NCBI GenBank assembly: GCA_013151865.1
Contig: JAADHN010000019.1
Coordinates: 1 to 40,333, forward strand
Length of the DNA stretch: 40,333 bases
Direction: 5' to 3'
Source of the DNA: Kiritimatiellota bacterium
Lineage (GTDB): Bacteria; Verrucomicrobiota; Lentisphaeria; Oligosphaerales; JAADHN01
A model generated the notes under the pieces. It was given only the letters and a program-made list of their open reading frames with translations. It ran no database searches and was not told the origin of the DNA. Both the position numbers and the translations under genes were made by a program. Shown here piece after piece: positions 6,261 through 16,000 of this stretch. Numbering within the stretch: the stretch's first letter is position 1; each line of letters starts with the position of its first letter.

Positions 6261-9080
6261 ATGAAATGGACCATGCCTGTCAAGCTTTTCGCTGCCCTAT
6301 GGGTCGGAGTGTCGCAACCGTCCCGTGCCGCAACGGTTGCCGCCAACCTCCTGGCCAATCCCGGATTTGAAAGCGACCCCCGGCAACCCGCCGGCTGGGT
6401 ATTCAAGGCCGAAGGCGGCGCGCAAGGCGCCGCCGCCGTTGTGGCCGCTCCGGTGCACGCCGGCGCGCACGCCTTCCGGGTGCAGAAGACCGGCGGCCGC
6501 GGTTTCTTCACATTGACCTTGCGAAGACGGGTGCCGGTGACGCCCGGACAGCAGTACGAGGCCCGGGCGCGCCTGCACGTAGCTGAGGCGTTCTTCGGCG
6601 CCAAGGCCTACCTGATGGTGCGTCAATTCCCGAAAGACGGCGTCAAGTACCTTCCCCCAAACATGTTCAGCCCAAACGATCAGCGCCCGGCCATTCGCTG
6701 TCGGCCGGGCGAATGGGTCCTTCGCTCCCAGATCTTCACCGCTCGCCCGCGGGCAACGACCGCGGATGTCACCCTGGTGGTTTCCGGCAATCCAAGTACT
6801 GTGGTCTGGGACGACCTTTACCTCGGCCCGCCCTTGCCCTGGCCGCGCAAAACACTGCCGCTGTCCCCCCCCGAATTGACGTCGGAAACCGAAGTGCTCG
6901 CCCGCTTGGCGGCACGGCCCGCCGCCGTCGCCGGACTCCGCACTGAAAGCGGCCGACCCGTACTGCGAATCAACGGCAAACCGGTTGCCCCGCTCTTCCA
7001 CCTCATGTGCTTCTGGCGACCGTTCACCAGTTACAACCGGGACTTTGCGCGGGCCGGGGTCCATGTGCACGTGTGTCCCATTCCCCTGGCGCCGTACACG
7101 AGAGACGGCACGCACTTGTGGAAAGGCCCCGGTCAATACGATTTCCGCCCGGCGGACGCCGTGCTCATGCACGCCCTGCGGGGCGACCCGGATGGGTATC
7201 TCGTTCCCGATCTCTGCCTCATCGGGGCTTGGCCGGGCTGGGGCGACGCCCATCCCGACGAGATCTGTCAGGACAGCCGCGGTCTGCGCGCTATCGGCAA
7301 GTTCGTGCACAATACCCGGTACGGCAAGAAGCTCAAAGACCCGATGGAATTCTGGTGCCCCTCGTATTATTCGACCGTGTATCGACGGGACGGCGCCGAG
7401 GTCGTCCGCGCCTACGTCGAACATCTCCGCACTACACCGTTCTTCAAAGCGGTCGTCGGGTTCAGCATCACGGGCGGCGACGATGGACAGTTCTCGCTCT
7501 GGCGCCGCTCGGGTCCGGCTCATGAGCCGGACTACAGTCCCGCGGCCCGTCACGCGTTCCGGGCCTGGCTGAAAGCGCGGTACGGCGCCGAGGACGCGCT
7601 CCGCCGCGCCTGGCGGCAGCCGACCGTCACTTTCGCGCAAGCACGCCTGCCGACACCCGAGGAACGCCGCGCTCCGGGACGGGTGTTCCGCGACCCGCTC
7701 CGGGACACGCCCGTCGTCGACTACGCAAGATTCCTCTCGGAAGGTACGTGCGACTTGGTCCGCGCTTTTGCGGGCGCGGCCAAAAAGGCCGCGGGCAAAC
7801 CGGTTTTCTGCACCACGTACTGGGGAGCGCATCTCATGGGCGCCTCGCTGAATCATGCCGCATCGCGTCGACTCATGCGAACCCCGGAGATCGACATTAT
7901 CCACGCCCCGGCAGGCTACGGTCCATGGCGCCGGCCCGGTATGCCCGGCGCCTGCAACACCACGCCCGGCTCGCTGCGCCTGCACAACAAGCTGTTCCTC
8001 CAGGAACTCGATCTGCGGACGTTCACCCGCTCCTGTCGCAGCGCGGCCTCGGCGTGGTTCCTGGCTCAGGCCCGCGACCTGGACGAGTTCAGGGCGATTC
8101 ACCGGCGCGAGACCGGCATGATGTACACCGCGGGAATGGGGGCCTGGTACTACGATATGGCCGGCGGCTGGTTTCACGATCCCGGCATCATGCGGGACAT
8201 CGCCGAAGTCCGCAACTGGTTTGCCCGCAGTCCGGACGGGCATGACGACCGCCACTCCGGCCTGGCTGTGATCGCCGACGAAGAAAGTACCCATTGGATC
8301 TGCGACAGCGCCCGCAGCATCCTTTACACCGCGCTTAGCCGCAACCGCGAGGCCTTGGCCTTGTCGGGTGTGCCGTACACCCTCTTCGAGTTGGGCGACC
8401 TCGAACGCCCCGAACTGCGACGGTTTCGTGTGATTCTCTTCTTGAACGCCTGGCGCCTGACCGACCGCCAATTGCGCTTCATCGAGTCCAACCTGAAACG
8501 GGACGGGCGCACCCTGGTCTGGATGTTCGCCCCCGGTTACATCGGCGACAACGGACTCTCGATCGAACAGACCCAGCGCCTGGTCGGTATGCGCCTGGAT
8601 CTCTCGCCGGCCCCCACTACACTCGAGTGCGAAGCCGTGCCGGGCGACCATCCTTTGACGCGCGGACTGCTCCCCCGGCAAGGGGTCAGCGCCCGGGCCT
8701 GTAAGTTTTGGATCACGGACCGGCGTGTCGTGCCCCTGGCCCGATACGCCGGCAGCGGCGAACTCGCCACAGCGGCCCGTGCCTTCGACCAGTGGCGCAG
8801 CGTTTACATCGCTTCGCCCGGCGGACTGGGCCCCGTGCTGCTGAATAACGTAGCGCGTTGGGCTGGGGCCTACGTCTGCACCACGCCCGGGGACGCCGTT
8901 TATCTCAGTGGCCGCCTGCTGTGCGTTCATGGGGTTCGGGGGGGACGCCGCACCTTCCGCCTGCCGCGTCGTGCGACGGTGATCGATCTGCCGGCCCAAA
9001 AGACGCTTGCCCGGGACACCGACCGCTTCGAGGCCGACATTCCCCTGCAAAAAACCCGCTGGTTCGAACTCCGGTGGTAA
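6261..9080 (+). CDS. Secreted GH42-like (clan GH-A) beta-galactosidase-family protein with N-terminal carbohydrate-binding domain
   Basis: A 939-residue protein. The ATG at 6261 is chosen over upstream in-frame codons because it starts a signal peptide (MKWTMPVKLFAALWVGVSQ, ending SRA-A) and has AGGGGA about 11 bases upstream. Residues 28-190 are a jelly-roll module of the type NLLANPGFESDP...VVWDDLYLG. Residues about 230-690 are a TIM barrel of the GH42-like type common in PVC bacteria. DYSPAARHAFRAWLKARYG (424-442) and LFLQELDLRTF (578-588, E582 the likely nucleophile) are visible. A Rossmann-like trimerisation-type domain and a small beta end domain follow. The acid/base position, normally a Glu in a G-x-T-G-E-W-type motif as I recall the family, reads GGDDGQF with Q410. 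The enzyme may therefore be inactive or changed in mechanism. The promoter region is shared with the divergent gene. Confidence 0.78.
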   Translation: MKWTMPVKLFAALWVGVSQPSRAATVAANLLANPGFESDPRQPAGWVFKAEGGAQGAAAVVAAPVHAGAHAFRVQKTGGRGFFTLTLRRRVPVTPGQQYEARARLHVAEAFFGAKAYLMVRQFPKDGVKYLPPNMFSPNDQRPAIRCRPGEWVLRSQIFTARPRATTADVTLVVSGNPSTVVWDDLYLGPPLPWPRKTLPLSPPELTSETEVLARLAARPAAVAGLRTESGRPVLRINGKPVAPLFHLMCFWRPFTSYNRDFARAGVHVHVCPIPLAPYTRDGTHLWKGPGQYDFRPADAVLMHALRGDPDGYLVPDLCLIGAWPGWGDAHPDEICQDSRGLRAIGKFVHNTRYGKKLKDPMEFWCPSYYSTVYRRDGAEVVRAYVEHLRTTPFFKAVVGFSITGGDDGQFSLWRRSGPAHEPDYSPAARHAFRAWLKARYGAEDALRRAWRQPTVTFAQARLPTPEERRAPGRVFRDPLRDTPVVDYARFLSEGTCDLVRAFAGAAKKAAGKPVFCTTYWGAHLMGASLNHAASRRLMRTPEIDIIHAPAGYGPWRRPGMPGACNTTPGSLRLHNKLFLQELDLRTFTRSCRSAASAWFLAQARDLDEFRAIHRRETGMMYTAGMGAWYYDMAGGWFHDPGIMRDIAEVRNWFARSPDGHDDRHSGLAVIADEESTHWICDSARSILYTALSRNREALALSGVPYTLFELGDLERPELRRFRVILFLNAWRLTDRQLRFIESNLKRDGRTLVWMFAPGYIGDNGLSIEQTQRLVGMRLDLSPAPTTLECEAVPGDHPLTRGLLPRQGVSARACKFWITDRRVVPLARYAGSGELATAARAFDQWRSVYIASPGGLGPVLLNNVARWAGAYVCTTPGDAVYLSGRLLCVHGVRGGRRTFRLPRRATVIDLPAQKTLARDTDRFEADIPLQKTRWFELRW

Positions 9081-9109
9081 TCCCCTCGGTTCGCGGGGGC
9101 GGTGGTTCG

Positions 9110-9379
9110 TGAAATGCTCTTCCCGGGCGTTTCCAGCAACCGGTCGAGGAGGACCGGGTCCGGGGCTTCTTGCGGGAACGGGGCGCACAGGGATGTGTTC
9201 GCCCAGTGCCGGTCGATCATGTCGGCGACGAGTTCCGGGACGCCCAGTCCCACCGCGTTCTCCGCGCAGAAGAACCAAGCGGAGACAATGGCCGCACCTC
9301 GATGTCCGTCCGCGAAGTAATCGAGCGTGCATGCCCGACACAAGGCATCGAGTCCGCAGATCAGGTATGTCCTCTCCAT
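9110..9379 (-). pseudogene. Truncated 5' remnant of a conserved hypothetical gene
   Basis: Translation from the ATG at 9379 gives about 90 residues that look genuinely coding: acidic and hydrophobic helices with DYFADGHRGAAIVSAW, VADMIDRHWANTSLCAPFPQ and EAPDPVLLDRLLETPG. The start has a textbook GGAGG 9 bases upstream. After about residue 86 the reading turns into low-complexity, antisense-like sequence that runs through the 3' end of the GH42-like gene. From memory, full-length relatives continue with a Gly-His-Asn-rich helical second half. That half is absent, and there is no room for it before 9080. I therefore call it a 5' fragment left by a deletion. The surrounding gap (9081-9109 and 9380-9640) shows nothing else. 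Family function is unknown to me. Confidence 0.5.
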
Positions 9380-9640
9380 GATCCCCGGCCTCCGGACCCA
9401 AGCTCGGAAGTCGGTGGAACGGCAAAGCCGAACGCCGACCCCAGGCGGCTCACAGGAGCACCCGCCGGCAGGGGGCCGGCCTGAATCGGGAGCGCCGGAA
9501 AGCAACTCCTGCCACAGAGGCCCCGTACAGAGACAAGGAAGCCGGGGGTGCGGCATACGCGGTTGCCGCACGCTCGCTCTCCCCTCTCCCGCCGCAGGAA
9601 TGGGAATTCGGCGGCGTTCGCAAAGCGGGGCCCGCTCAAC

Positions 9641-12600
9641 TCACTGAGACGCCTCCCGGACAATGGCCGCCGACCATTCCCCCGGCAGACGAAGCTCGAC
9701 CCGACTCTTTCCGTCTCGAAGTAAGATCGGCGCCTTGAACCCCTTGACTTCGCGGCCCGTGTGGTCGAATACGTGTACCTGCATCTTCGAGTCGTCGCCC
9801 CAGCCGAACAGCCCGCTCTTTTTCGTCACGATTCGCTCGCGACCGATGATGTACCCGGCGTGCAACTCGAGGGGCGTGATCGGAAACATGTACCGCGTCA
9901 GGTGGTGGTGCGTCGGGATGACGGTCATGTCGTTGTACCAGTGGTAGACGCAACCGTAATCCAGGGCTGCGAGCATCGTGCCGTAAGCGTCCTGCTCGCT
10001 ACGCTCGGTGAGATGGTCGCCCAGGGCGATCGGCGAGTACAGATGGGCGCGGGCGCAGTTGGTGATGCTGCCCGTTTCCACAAAGCACGGAAAATCGAGC
10101 GCTGCCATGGCCCGGGTAAGGGGGGGACCGTTCCCAATGAGCGGCCCCCGAGCCAGAATCCGTTTGGCCAGGGCAACGCGCCATTTCTCACTCAATAACG
10201 TAACGGAAGACTTGAGCCGCGTAACCGTCATGCGTTTGGGGTCGATATCGCAGGAAAAGCCGTCCCACGGTTTGCCGTAATGGTAGCGGTAGGCGCTGTA
10301 TTCGTGTTCGTCCCAGTACACGCCGTCGGCGCCGATGTCGTCCAGAATGATGTCCACATTCCGCGCGATTGCCGGTCCGTACGAATTGGTGGTCGACGGG
10401 AAGAACAGTCGTTGCCACGGCCGGCCGTAATCGGCTTGGCTGCCGTCCGGCCGAAGCACGCGTGCGTCGGCAAAACGTTGGGGTGCCTCGTCGGTCACAT
10501 CGAGAAAACAGTGAAAGTAGACCAGGTTCTTGACCGTGGGAACGAGTTTGCGGCGGCGCGCAAAAGCCTTTCTCCAGGTATCGTGCGGGACTTTTTGGAA
10601 GGCGGTTCCATGCAGGTATCTCCCCTTGTAACGAGGATAAGAGATGGAGGCGCACGCGTAGCGGACGTCCTTGAGAATCAAGAAATCTCGCGTCTGCGCA
10701 TCGCTCCACTTGCCGGTCAGGCGGGGATCGGCCCGGAAAAAGGCAAAAGCGCCGTCAATGGTAAAGTTCGCGCCCACCAACCGTCGGGCTGCGTTGATGA
10801 AACGCCAGTAGTCGCCGTTGTCCGTGGGCACAATCGCCCATTCGACCGTATACCGGGCGCGTGGGGCCAAGGCCAGGTTGTTGTCGGCCAGCCCGACCAT
10901 GTTGCCCACCAGATAGTTCAAGGTATGCAGTCGGAACACGTCGTTCAGCGGCAGGAGGCCGATCCCGGCGCCGTCCGCGCCGGCAAACGTGGTGGGATTG
11001 GCCGGCTGCGAGACCTTGGCCGCGGCCGCGGTCCGACGCAGCCCGGCGAGCCACACGTTGTCCGGGCGTTTCTCGAACCGAATCTCATACCGATGCATGA
11101 GTGCGAGCGGTTCGTCCGTCAGGTTCGTAAACGTGTCGTGCACGATGAGCGCCTCGTCTTTTCTCTCGATTCGGCGCTCGAGACGAAACCAAGGGTTGTC
11201 GCCGCCCCGAATCCAGCCGGGACGGGGCGTGGAGAACCGACTCTGGATGATAAACGTGCGGCCCGACACCCCGATTTCGAGACGATTCTCCGCCAGCTTC
11301 CGCACTGAGAAAACCGTACGGAGCGGCGTGCGAACTTCGCACACGGGCAAAGGTCCGGAAGGCGCGGGCGCACGCTGTTTCGCAGGGGGGGGCGGCGGCC
11401 GGAATTCGAGCCGGGCGTGGCCGGCCACCAAAGTCCGCTGCACCCGCGGGTCCGCGGCGTTCCGGACCTCGAGCGTATTACGACCGGCCCGCAGCAAGTC
11501 CGTGACCCGCAACTCGAAAAGGCAGGCCTTGACACCATTGAGCAGGCCGTAGTGCGGGTGATTGTCCGGGCTCTTGAAGTCGGGCGTGTAATAGGTGGTG
11601 AAGCGGTCGCCTGCGACCATCGAATACACCTGTCCGCCGCGGGAAGGCGCCCGGCGCGGCTTGTTCAGCAACCGGTCTCCGGCCAGCGGCTTCCCGTTCA
11701 GAACCAGCCGGAGGGCCGGCGTGTGCCCGGCGACTCTCGGTGTATCGAGCCGGGCTTCGAGCACAAGCACGGCGTCCCGGCCTTCGGGCGTCGCCGGCGC
11801 CTCGAAAGAGAGCGACCGGCGTTGTCCCTGCGCAAGCCGCACCTCGTCGAACACCGGTGTCCGGCGCACCACCACCGGGGGCTTGCCGTCGCTGCCGGCG
11901 AGCACTGCGGGAACAAAGCGGTCGCGCGAAATCGCCCAGCTCGCTGTCGAGGTCGTGATCATAGACTCCTGCTTTGGTTCGGGCGTGTCCGTGTCGGAAA
12001 TCCCGACTTCATAACTGAGTGCATATCCGCGTGCGGGGACTTCCACCCCGAGCAAGGCCCACGGGATGGCCGCCTCGAGCGTCCAGCCCTGCTCGGTCCG
12101 CCGGGCGCCGACACGCACGCCCTCGACAGTCGTGCCCGACGGGCGATAGCAGTACGCCTCGGGCCGGCAATCCACGAGCGCGTCCCCCGTATTTCGGAAG
12201 TTGCCCGGACTGAACGCAAACTGGAACTGACCGGCCCCGAGCGACTTTCGGGTCGGGTCGGAGTCCGGCCGGACATCGAGATAAAGTTCGATGTGGTCCC
12301 CGCGCCAGATGCCGTCTCCTTGCTGCGTCTGGCGGAGCTGGTCGTCGGTGACGGACGCCGCCAGGAACAGGTGCTCGCGGCGCCAGGCAAGCCAAATCTT
12401 CCCGCTGAGGTCCGCGGCGGATTGCCAGGCGCCTCGACCCCAAACAACCTGTTCCGCTCGATCCAATACCAGCGGATTGGGGACGTCGGCCCAGTCGCTC
12501 AGCTCGCCGTCCACGGCAAACGGCGGGTCGGGTTTGAGCGGAATGCCCCGGGGCGCAGGCGCAGCCGAAGAGGGAGCGACCGGGACTGCCCCGTGAACCG

Positions 12601-12664
12601 CCAGACTGCCCTGCAAACACAACAGGAAGGCGGCCGCGGCGCCCAAGATAGACGGTGACTTCAT
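9641..12664 (-). CDS. Secreted CBM9-containing multidomain glycosidase-like protein
   Basis: A 1007-residue protein with a clear signal peptide (MKSPSILGAAAAFLLCLQGS). GGAGGGAG stands just upstream of the ATG at 12664. Residues about 40-265 are a family-9-type carbohydrate-binding/DOMON-like domain. It begins FAVDGELSDWADVP, with HLFLAASVTDDQL, DHIELYLDVRPDSD and GWTLEAAIPWALLG. A beta-sandwich of about 300 residues with a proline-rich linker (PPPPPAKQRAPAPSGP) follows. The C-terminal third looks like a TIM barrel: VRYACASISYPRYKG, TVKNLVYFHCFLD, ADGVYWDEHEYS (about residue 780, candidate catalytic acids), CFVETGSITNCARAH and GYIIGRERIVTKKSGLFGWG. No exact glycoside hydrolase family is recognised. 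The protein is likely extracellular or periplasmic, binding and perhaps cleaving glycans. The nearest same-strand gene ends 414 bases upstream. Confidence 0.72.
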   Translation of the reverse strand: MKSPSILGAAAAFLLCLQGSLAVHGAVPVAPSSAAPAPRGIPLKPDPPFAVDGELSDWADVPNPLVLDRAEQVVWGRGAWQSAADLSGKIWLAWRREHLFLAASVTDDQLRQTQQGDGIWRGDHIELYLDVRPDSDPTRKSLGAGQFQFAFSPGNFRNTGDALVDCRPEAYCYRPSGTTVEGVRVGARRTEQGWTLEAAIPWALLGVEVPARGYALSYEVGISDTDTPEPKQESMITTSTASWAISRDRFVPAVLAGSDGKPPVVVRRTPVFDEVRLAQGQRRSLSFEAPATPEGRDAVLVLEARLDTPRVAGHTPALRLVLNGKPLAGDRLLNKPRRAPSRGGQVYSMVAGDRFTTYYTPDFKSPDNHPHYGLLNGVKACLFELRVTDLLRAGRNTLEVRNAADPRVQRTLVAGHARLEFRPPPPPAKQRAPAPSGPLPVCEVRTPLRTVFSVRKLAENRLEIGVSGRTFIIQSRFSTPRPGWIRGGDNPWFRLERRIERKDEALIVHDTFTNLTDEPLALMHRYEIRFEKRPDNVWLAGLRRTAAAAKVSQPANPTTFAGADGAGIGLLPLNDVFRLHTLNYLVGNMVGLADNNLALAPRARYTVEWAIVPTDNGDYWRFINAARRLVGANFTIDGAFAFFRADPRLTGKWSDAQTRDFLILKDVRYACASISYPRYKGRYLHGTAFQKVPHDTWRKAFARRRKLVPTVKNLVYFHCFLDVTDEAPQRFADARVLRPDGSQADYGRPWQRLFFPSTTNSYGPAIARNVDIILDDIGADGVYWDEHEYSAYRYHYGKPWDGFSCDIDPKRMTVTRLKSSVTLLSEKWRVALAKRILARGPLIGNGPPLTRAMAALDFPCFVETGSITNCARAHLYSPIALGDHLTERSEQDAYGTMLAALDYGCVYHWYNDMTVIPTHHHLTRYMFPITPLELHAGYIIGRERIVTKKSGLFGWGDDSKMQVHVFDHTGREVKGFKAPILLRDGKSRVELRLPGEWSAAIVREASQ

Positions 12665-13078
12665 TCAAACTCCCTCCGGATCGAGTCGTGTTGTCAGGCG
12701 TCGCGATCAAGACCTCGAAAGATCGCGGTTGAGCGGCAGCGATTCGTTACGGGCGGAGAGCGACAACTTCCGCGGCTCGCGCGCCCTCTTTTTTTCGGGT
12801 AGCCCCCCTGGCTGTCGTCGGCGAGTGCCCCAAGGGTTTCTCCCCAGGGATGTCGCGCCGATCCTTTTCGAGAATCAGGACAGCCGAAAGCCGAATGGCG
12901 CTTCCCCGCAAATCTATACTGGATTGGGGACGCGGCAACACTGTCCATCACGTTAACCGAACGCGTATTGCTCCAGGGCTTCCACTGGAACGCACCGGCC
13001 CTGCGCCGCATCTCGGAAAACCCGATGAACGCGGGTCGAAACAGTGCAATGCTCCCGGCGTTGTATCGGCTGTGTCGC
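12665..13078. other. 414-base intergenic region upstream of the CBM9 gene
   Basis: No gene is credible here; the overlapping open frames are short, arginine/proline-rich and lack family signals. On the minus strand TATAGA (12913-12918) is a good -10, with a poor -35 (GTGTTG, 12936-12941) 17 bases away. This would give a long leader of about 240 bases for the CBM9 gene. A run of T (12790-12795) occurs without a clear stem. Confidence 0.3.
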
Positions 13079-16000
13079 CTACTTTGGGCGTTCCGAAGCC
13101 ACATTGGTCAGTACGAGCCGGAGAATTGCGGGGTTCGGCGCCAAGCCTTCGAGGCGGACTTCGCAGGGGCCCGTCGGCAGGGCGGACGACCCCAAAGGCA
13201 GCCACGTCGCCGTTCCGGTGCGCACGTCTCGGGCCAGGGGCTTTCCGTTGACGACCACCCGTGCGAAGTTCGCACCGGCGGCCACCCGCGCCCAAAGTTC
13301 CCAACGGTCGTTCGAGGGGATGTTCACGCGCCAAACCGCACTGCCGGGGCCCGCCAGCCATGGGGCATCGCGGAAATCGGGATTCGGGCGCAACGTCGCT
13401 CCGTCTTCCAGGCGGGCGCCGGGTGGGTCGAGACGCAGTACCGCGGGCGCGCTCGGCGCCGGCGTCTTCACCGGGGTAAGGTGTATGTCGTCCAGGTACA
13501 GCTCCGCATCAATGGCTTTCCGCGAGTTCGTGTTCAGCGCGATGTAATTCCGCGTATTCCACTTGGGGACCTTGAATCGAACCGACAGGCGCTGCCAGGT
13601 TTCCCGGCGGGCCAGATCATAGGCATTCGTCGTCGCGGCTTCCCGCGTGCCCATGGCATCGCGGAACGCAATGCGCAGGCTGGGCCGGGGGGCGGTGGGT
13701 GTGATACGGTCCACCCGCAGCCAGGCGCTCAACTCGTATTCCCCACCCGGACGCAGCCAAGTGATTTCGTCTGGGGAGCCGGTGGTATCGTAGGACGTGT
13801 TCACGTACTCATTCTGCCCGTCGCAGGTTCCCGAGATGCGGAGAGCGCCGCTTCCCCCGTGCCGGACGGTCGTGCTGCGCTCGATCTGCCAGCCTCGGGT
13901 CGGCCAGCCGCGGATGCTTTCCTCGAAATCCGGGTTGGGCACGAGGGTTGGGAGCGCACGACGAACCGGAGACCGGAGGATGGCTTGGCGGTGCAGCAGG
14001 TACCCGCGGAACGACGGCCCCGGCAGGCGCGCCGCTTGTTCAAGGCCGCGGGCGGAATTGCAGTAAACGTACCCGGCGCTCTTTGCCCGGGTGGGCATGG
14101 CGCTCCAGGCGGCGGCCAGGGCGCGGCGGCACACCGAGTTCATCCGCGCATCATGGAGATGCCGCGCGCCGAACGCGAGACCCTCGAGCATGATCCAGGC
14201 GCTTGTCGTCGTGGGGCGGGTCCGGGGGCAGGAAGTGTACCGGAATCCCTCGACATCCGGGTCCCACATGGTGTCCACGATGAATCGTGCCGTGTTCGCA
14301 ATGTCCGTGGCGACGGCGTCCTCATGGGTGACATCCCAGACCATTTTCATGCCGGTCATGAGGACGCCGAGCATGAACCCGGCCTCGCCTTTGTGACGCG
14401 CGCCGGCCGGGCAATTGCAGTGACCGCGCGGGAGCGGATGATAATAGAACCCGTGTCCGCCGGTCGCTTCAGACTTGCGGTGCACTTCCCGGATCATGAT
14501 CCGCGCGGCGTTCAGGTAGAAGGGATCGTCGGTGGCGGCATACGCACTCATGACCAATTTCAGCATCCAGCCCGGTTCGCGAGCGTTGCCGAACGTGAAA
14601 TTGGTGGTCTGCGGCCCGGCGGCCCAATCGGCAATCAGACGGGCCGTCGCCCACGAACGCGCGTCGCCGCCCAGGAGATAGTCTTCGAACATGCCCTGGG
14701 CCCAGATGTGCCCGCGGTTGTCGCTCCAGCCGTCCCCGGCGTAGCGTTTCATGTGCTTGTAATCGTTCGTGTAGTAACCGGCGGTATGTCCCATGCTGTG
14801 AATCCACTGCTGTCCCACACGGCGCGGGTCCCCGGCATAATGACGGGTATCCACGTCGCGCTGGTGGCGGATGATCTCCGCGGCGCGGCGTCGGAAGGGC
14901 GCGTACCCCGTGCGCATGAATTGAGTCAGAAGTGCGTGGCCGAGGTCGTATTCGAGGTTCCCCCAGTTCCAGCGTCGCTCGCCGTACCAGTCGCCGAAGT
15001 TCATCATGCCGTACTCCCGCATTCGCGCCCGGCTCTTTTCGTACCCGTCGATCATATGCGCCATGGTCTCGTCATAGCCCGGGAACCGACCGCGGACGGC
15101 GACGGCCATGGGGCCGAACACATCGGTTTTTTCGATCCATTCCGGCGGAAGCGCGGCCACGGGCATTTCACCGGCCAACCCGACGACCCCAGCCGCGGCC
15201 GCGGCGCCGGAGACTTCCCAAAGCGTCCAGGTCCGCGACCAGCCCTGGCGCACGGTGTGCCGGCCATCGCGGATGTGGTAGTAGAGTTTGTCTTCGTCCG
15301 GACGATTCGCGTAGAACTTCGGCGGCAGGCGCGGGCAAAACCCGATCACCAGAGCATCGTTCGTTCGGGACACCGCGGCAGGCCAGCTCTGCCAGAAATA
15401 CCGAAGAACCTGCGATTTGTCCGGTGCGGTCCGGACGATGCCGTCGATATGCCCGCGCCGGGGTTTGCCGCCCGGTTCGACGATCCACTCAAAATCTTCG
15501 CGCTGAAACACCCGGGCGCCGGCATCGAGCCGTACCTGCGCCGACTTCCGTCCGACAACCACCGGGCCGTCACGGTGCGGAATTCGCAACTGAAACGAAC
15601 GGAACGCCGTCATTTCCGGCTTGGTGCGATCGTTTTCGAGGGTGACGTCCCAGCGACGCCAGGGCTGCCCCGGCCAGGAGATGCCGCGCAACACGACCCG
15701 GAAAAAACGCCGGCCGTCGGCTGACCGTAACGGGCCGACGGCACGGACCACCCGGCGCACCGGCCCGAATTCTTCCCACTCGACGGACTCCGGACGAAAC
15801 GCGTAGGATCTGCCGTCCGAATCGGTCAACACGAGCCCGGCAGTCCATTGGGCGAGTGCGGTCCGAGGGGCGGGCGCCGCCGCGGAAGAAGCGCCCGGGA
15901 CCGGCGGCGAGCCAAGACCGTACTCGACCCGGAAACTGTGCGTCCCGCGCGGAACCAGCGTATCGAGACGCAGCCATTTCAGCGAGCCATCCTTTCGTCG

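Noticed and set aside
6297-9425. Very long minus-strand open frame (over 1000 codons) opposite the GH42-like gene
   Set aside because: It mirrors a well-supported plus-strand gene with signal peptide and family motifs; its translation is repetitive in R, G, P and A with no recognisable domain. Long antisense frames are expected at this GC content.
12968-15724. 918-codon plus-strand open frame opposite the exo-rhamnogalacturonan-lyase-like gene
   Set aside because: No family signal and arginine/glycine-rich composition; the minus strand has the signal peptide, ribosome-binding site and domains.
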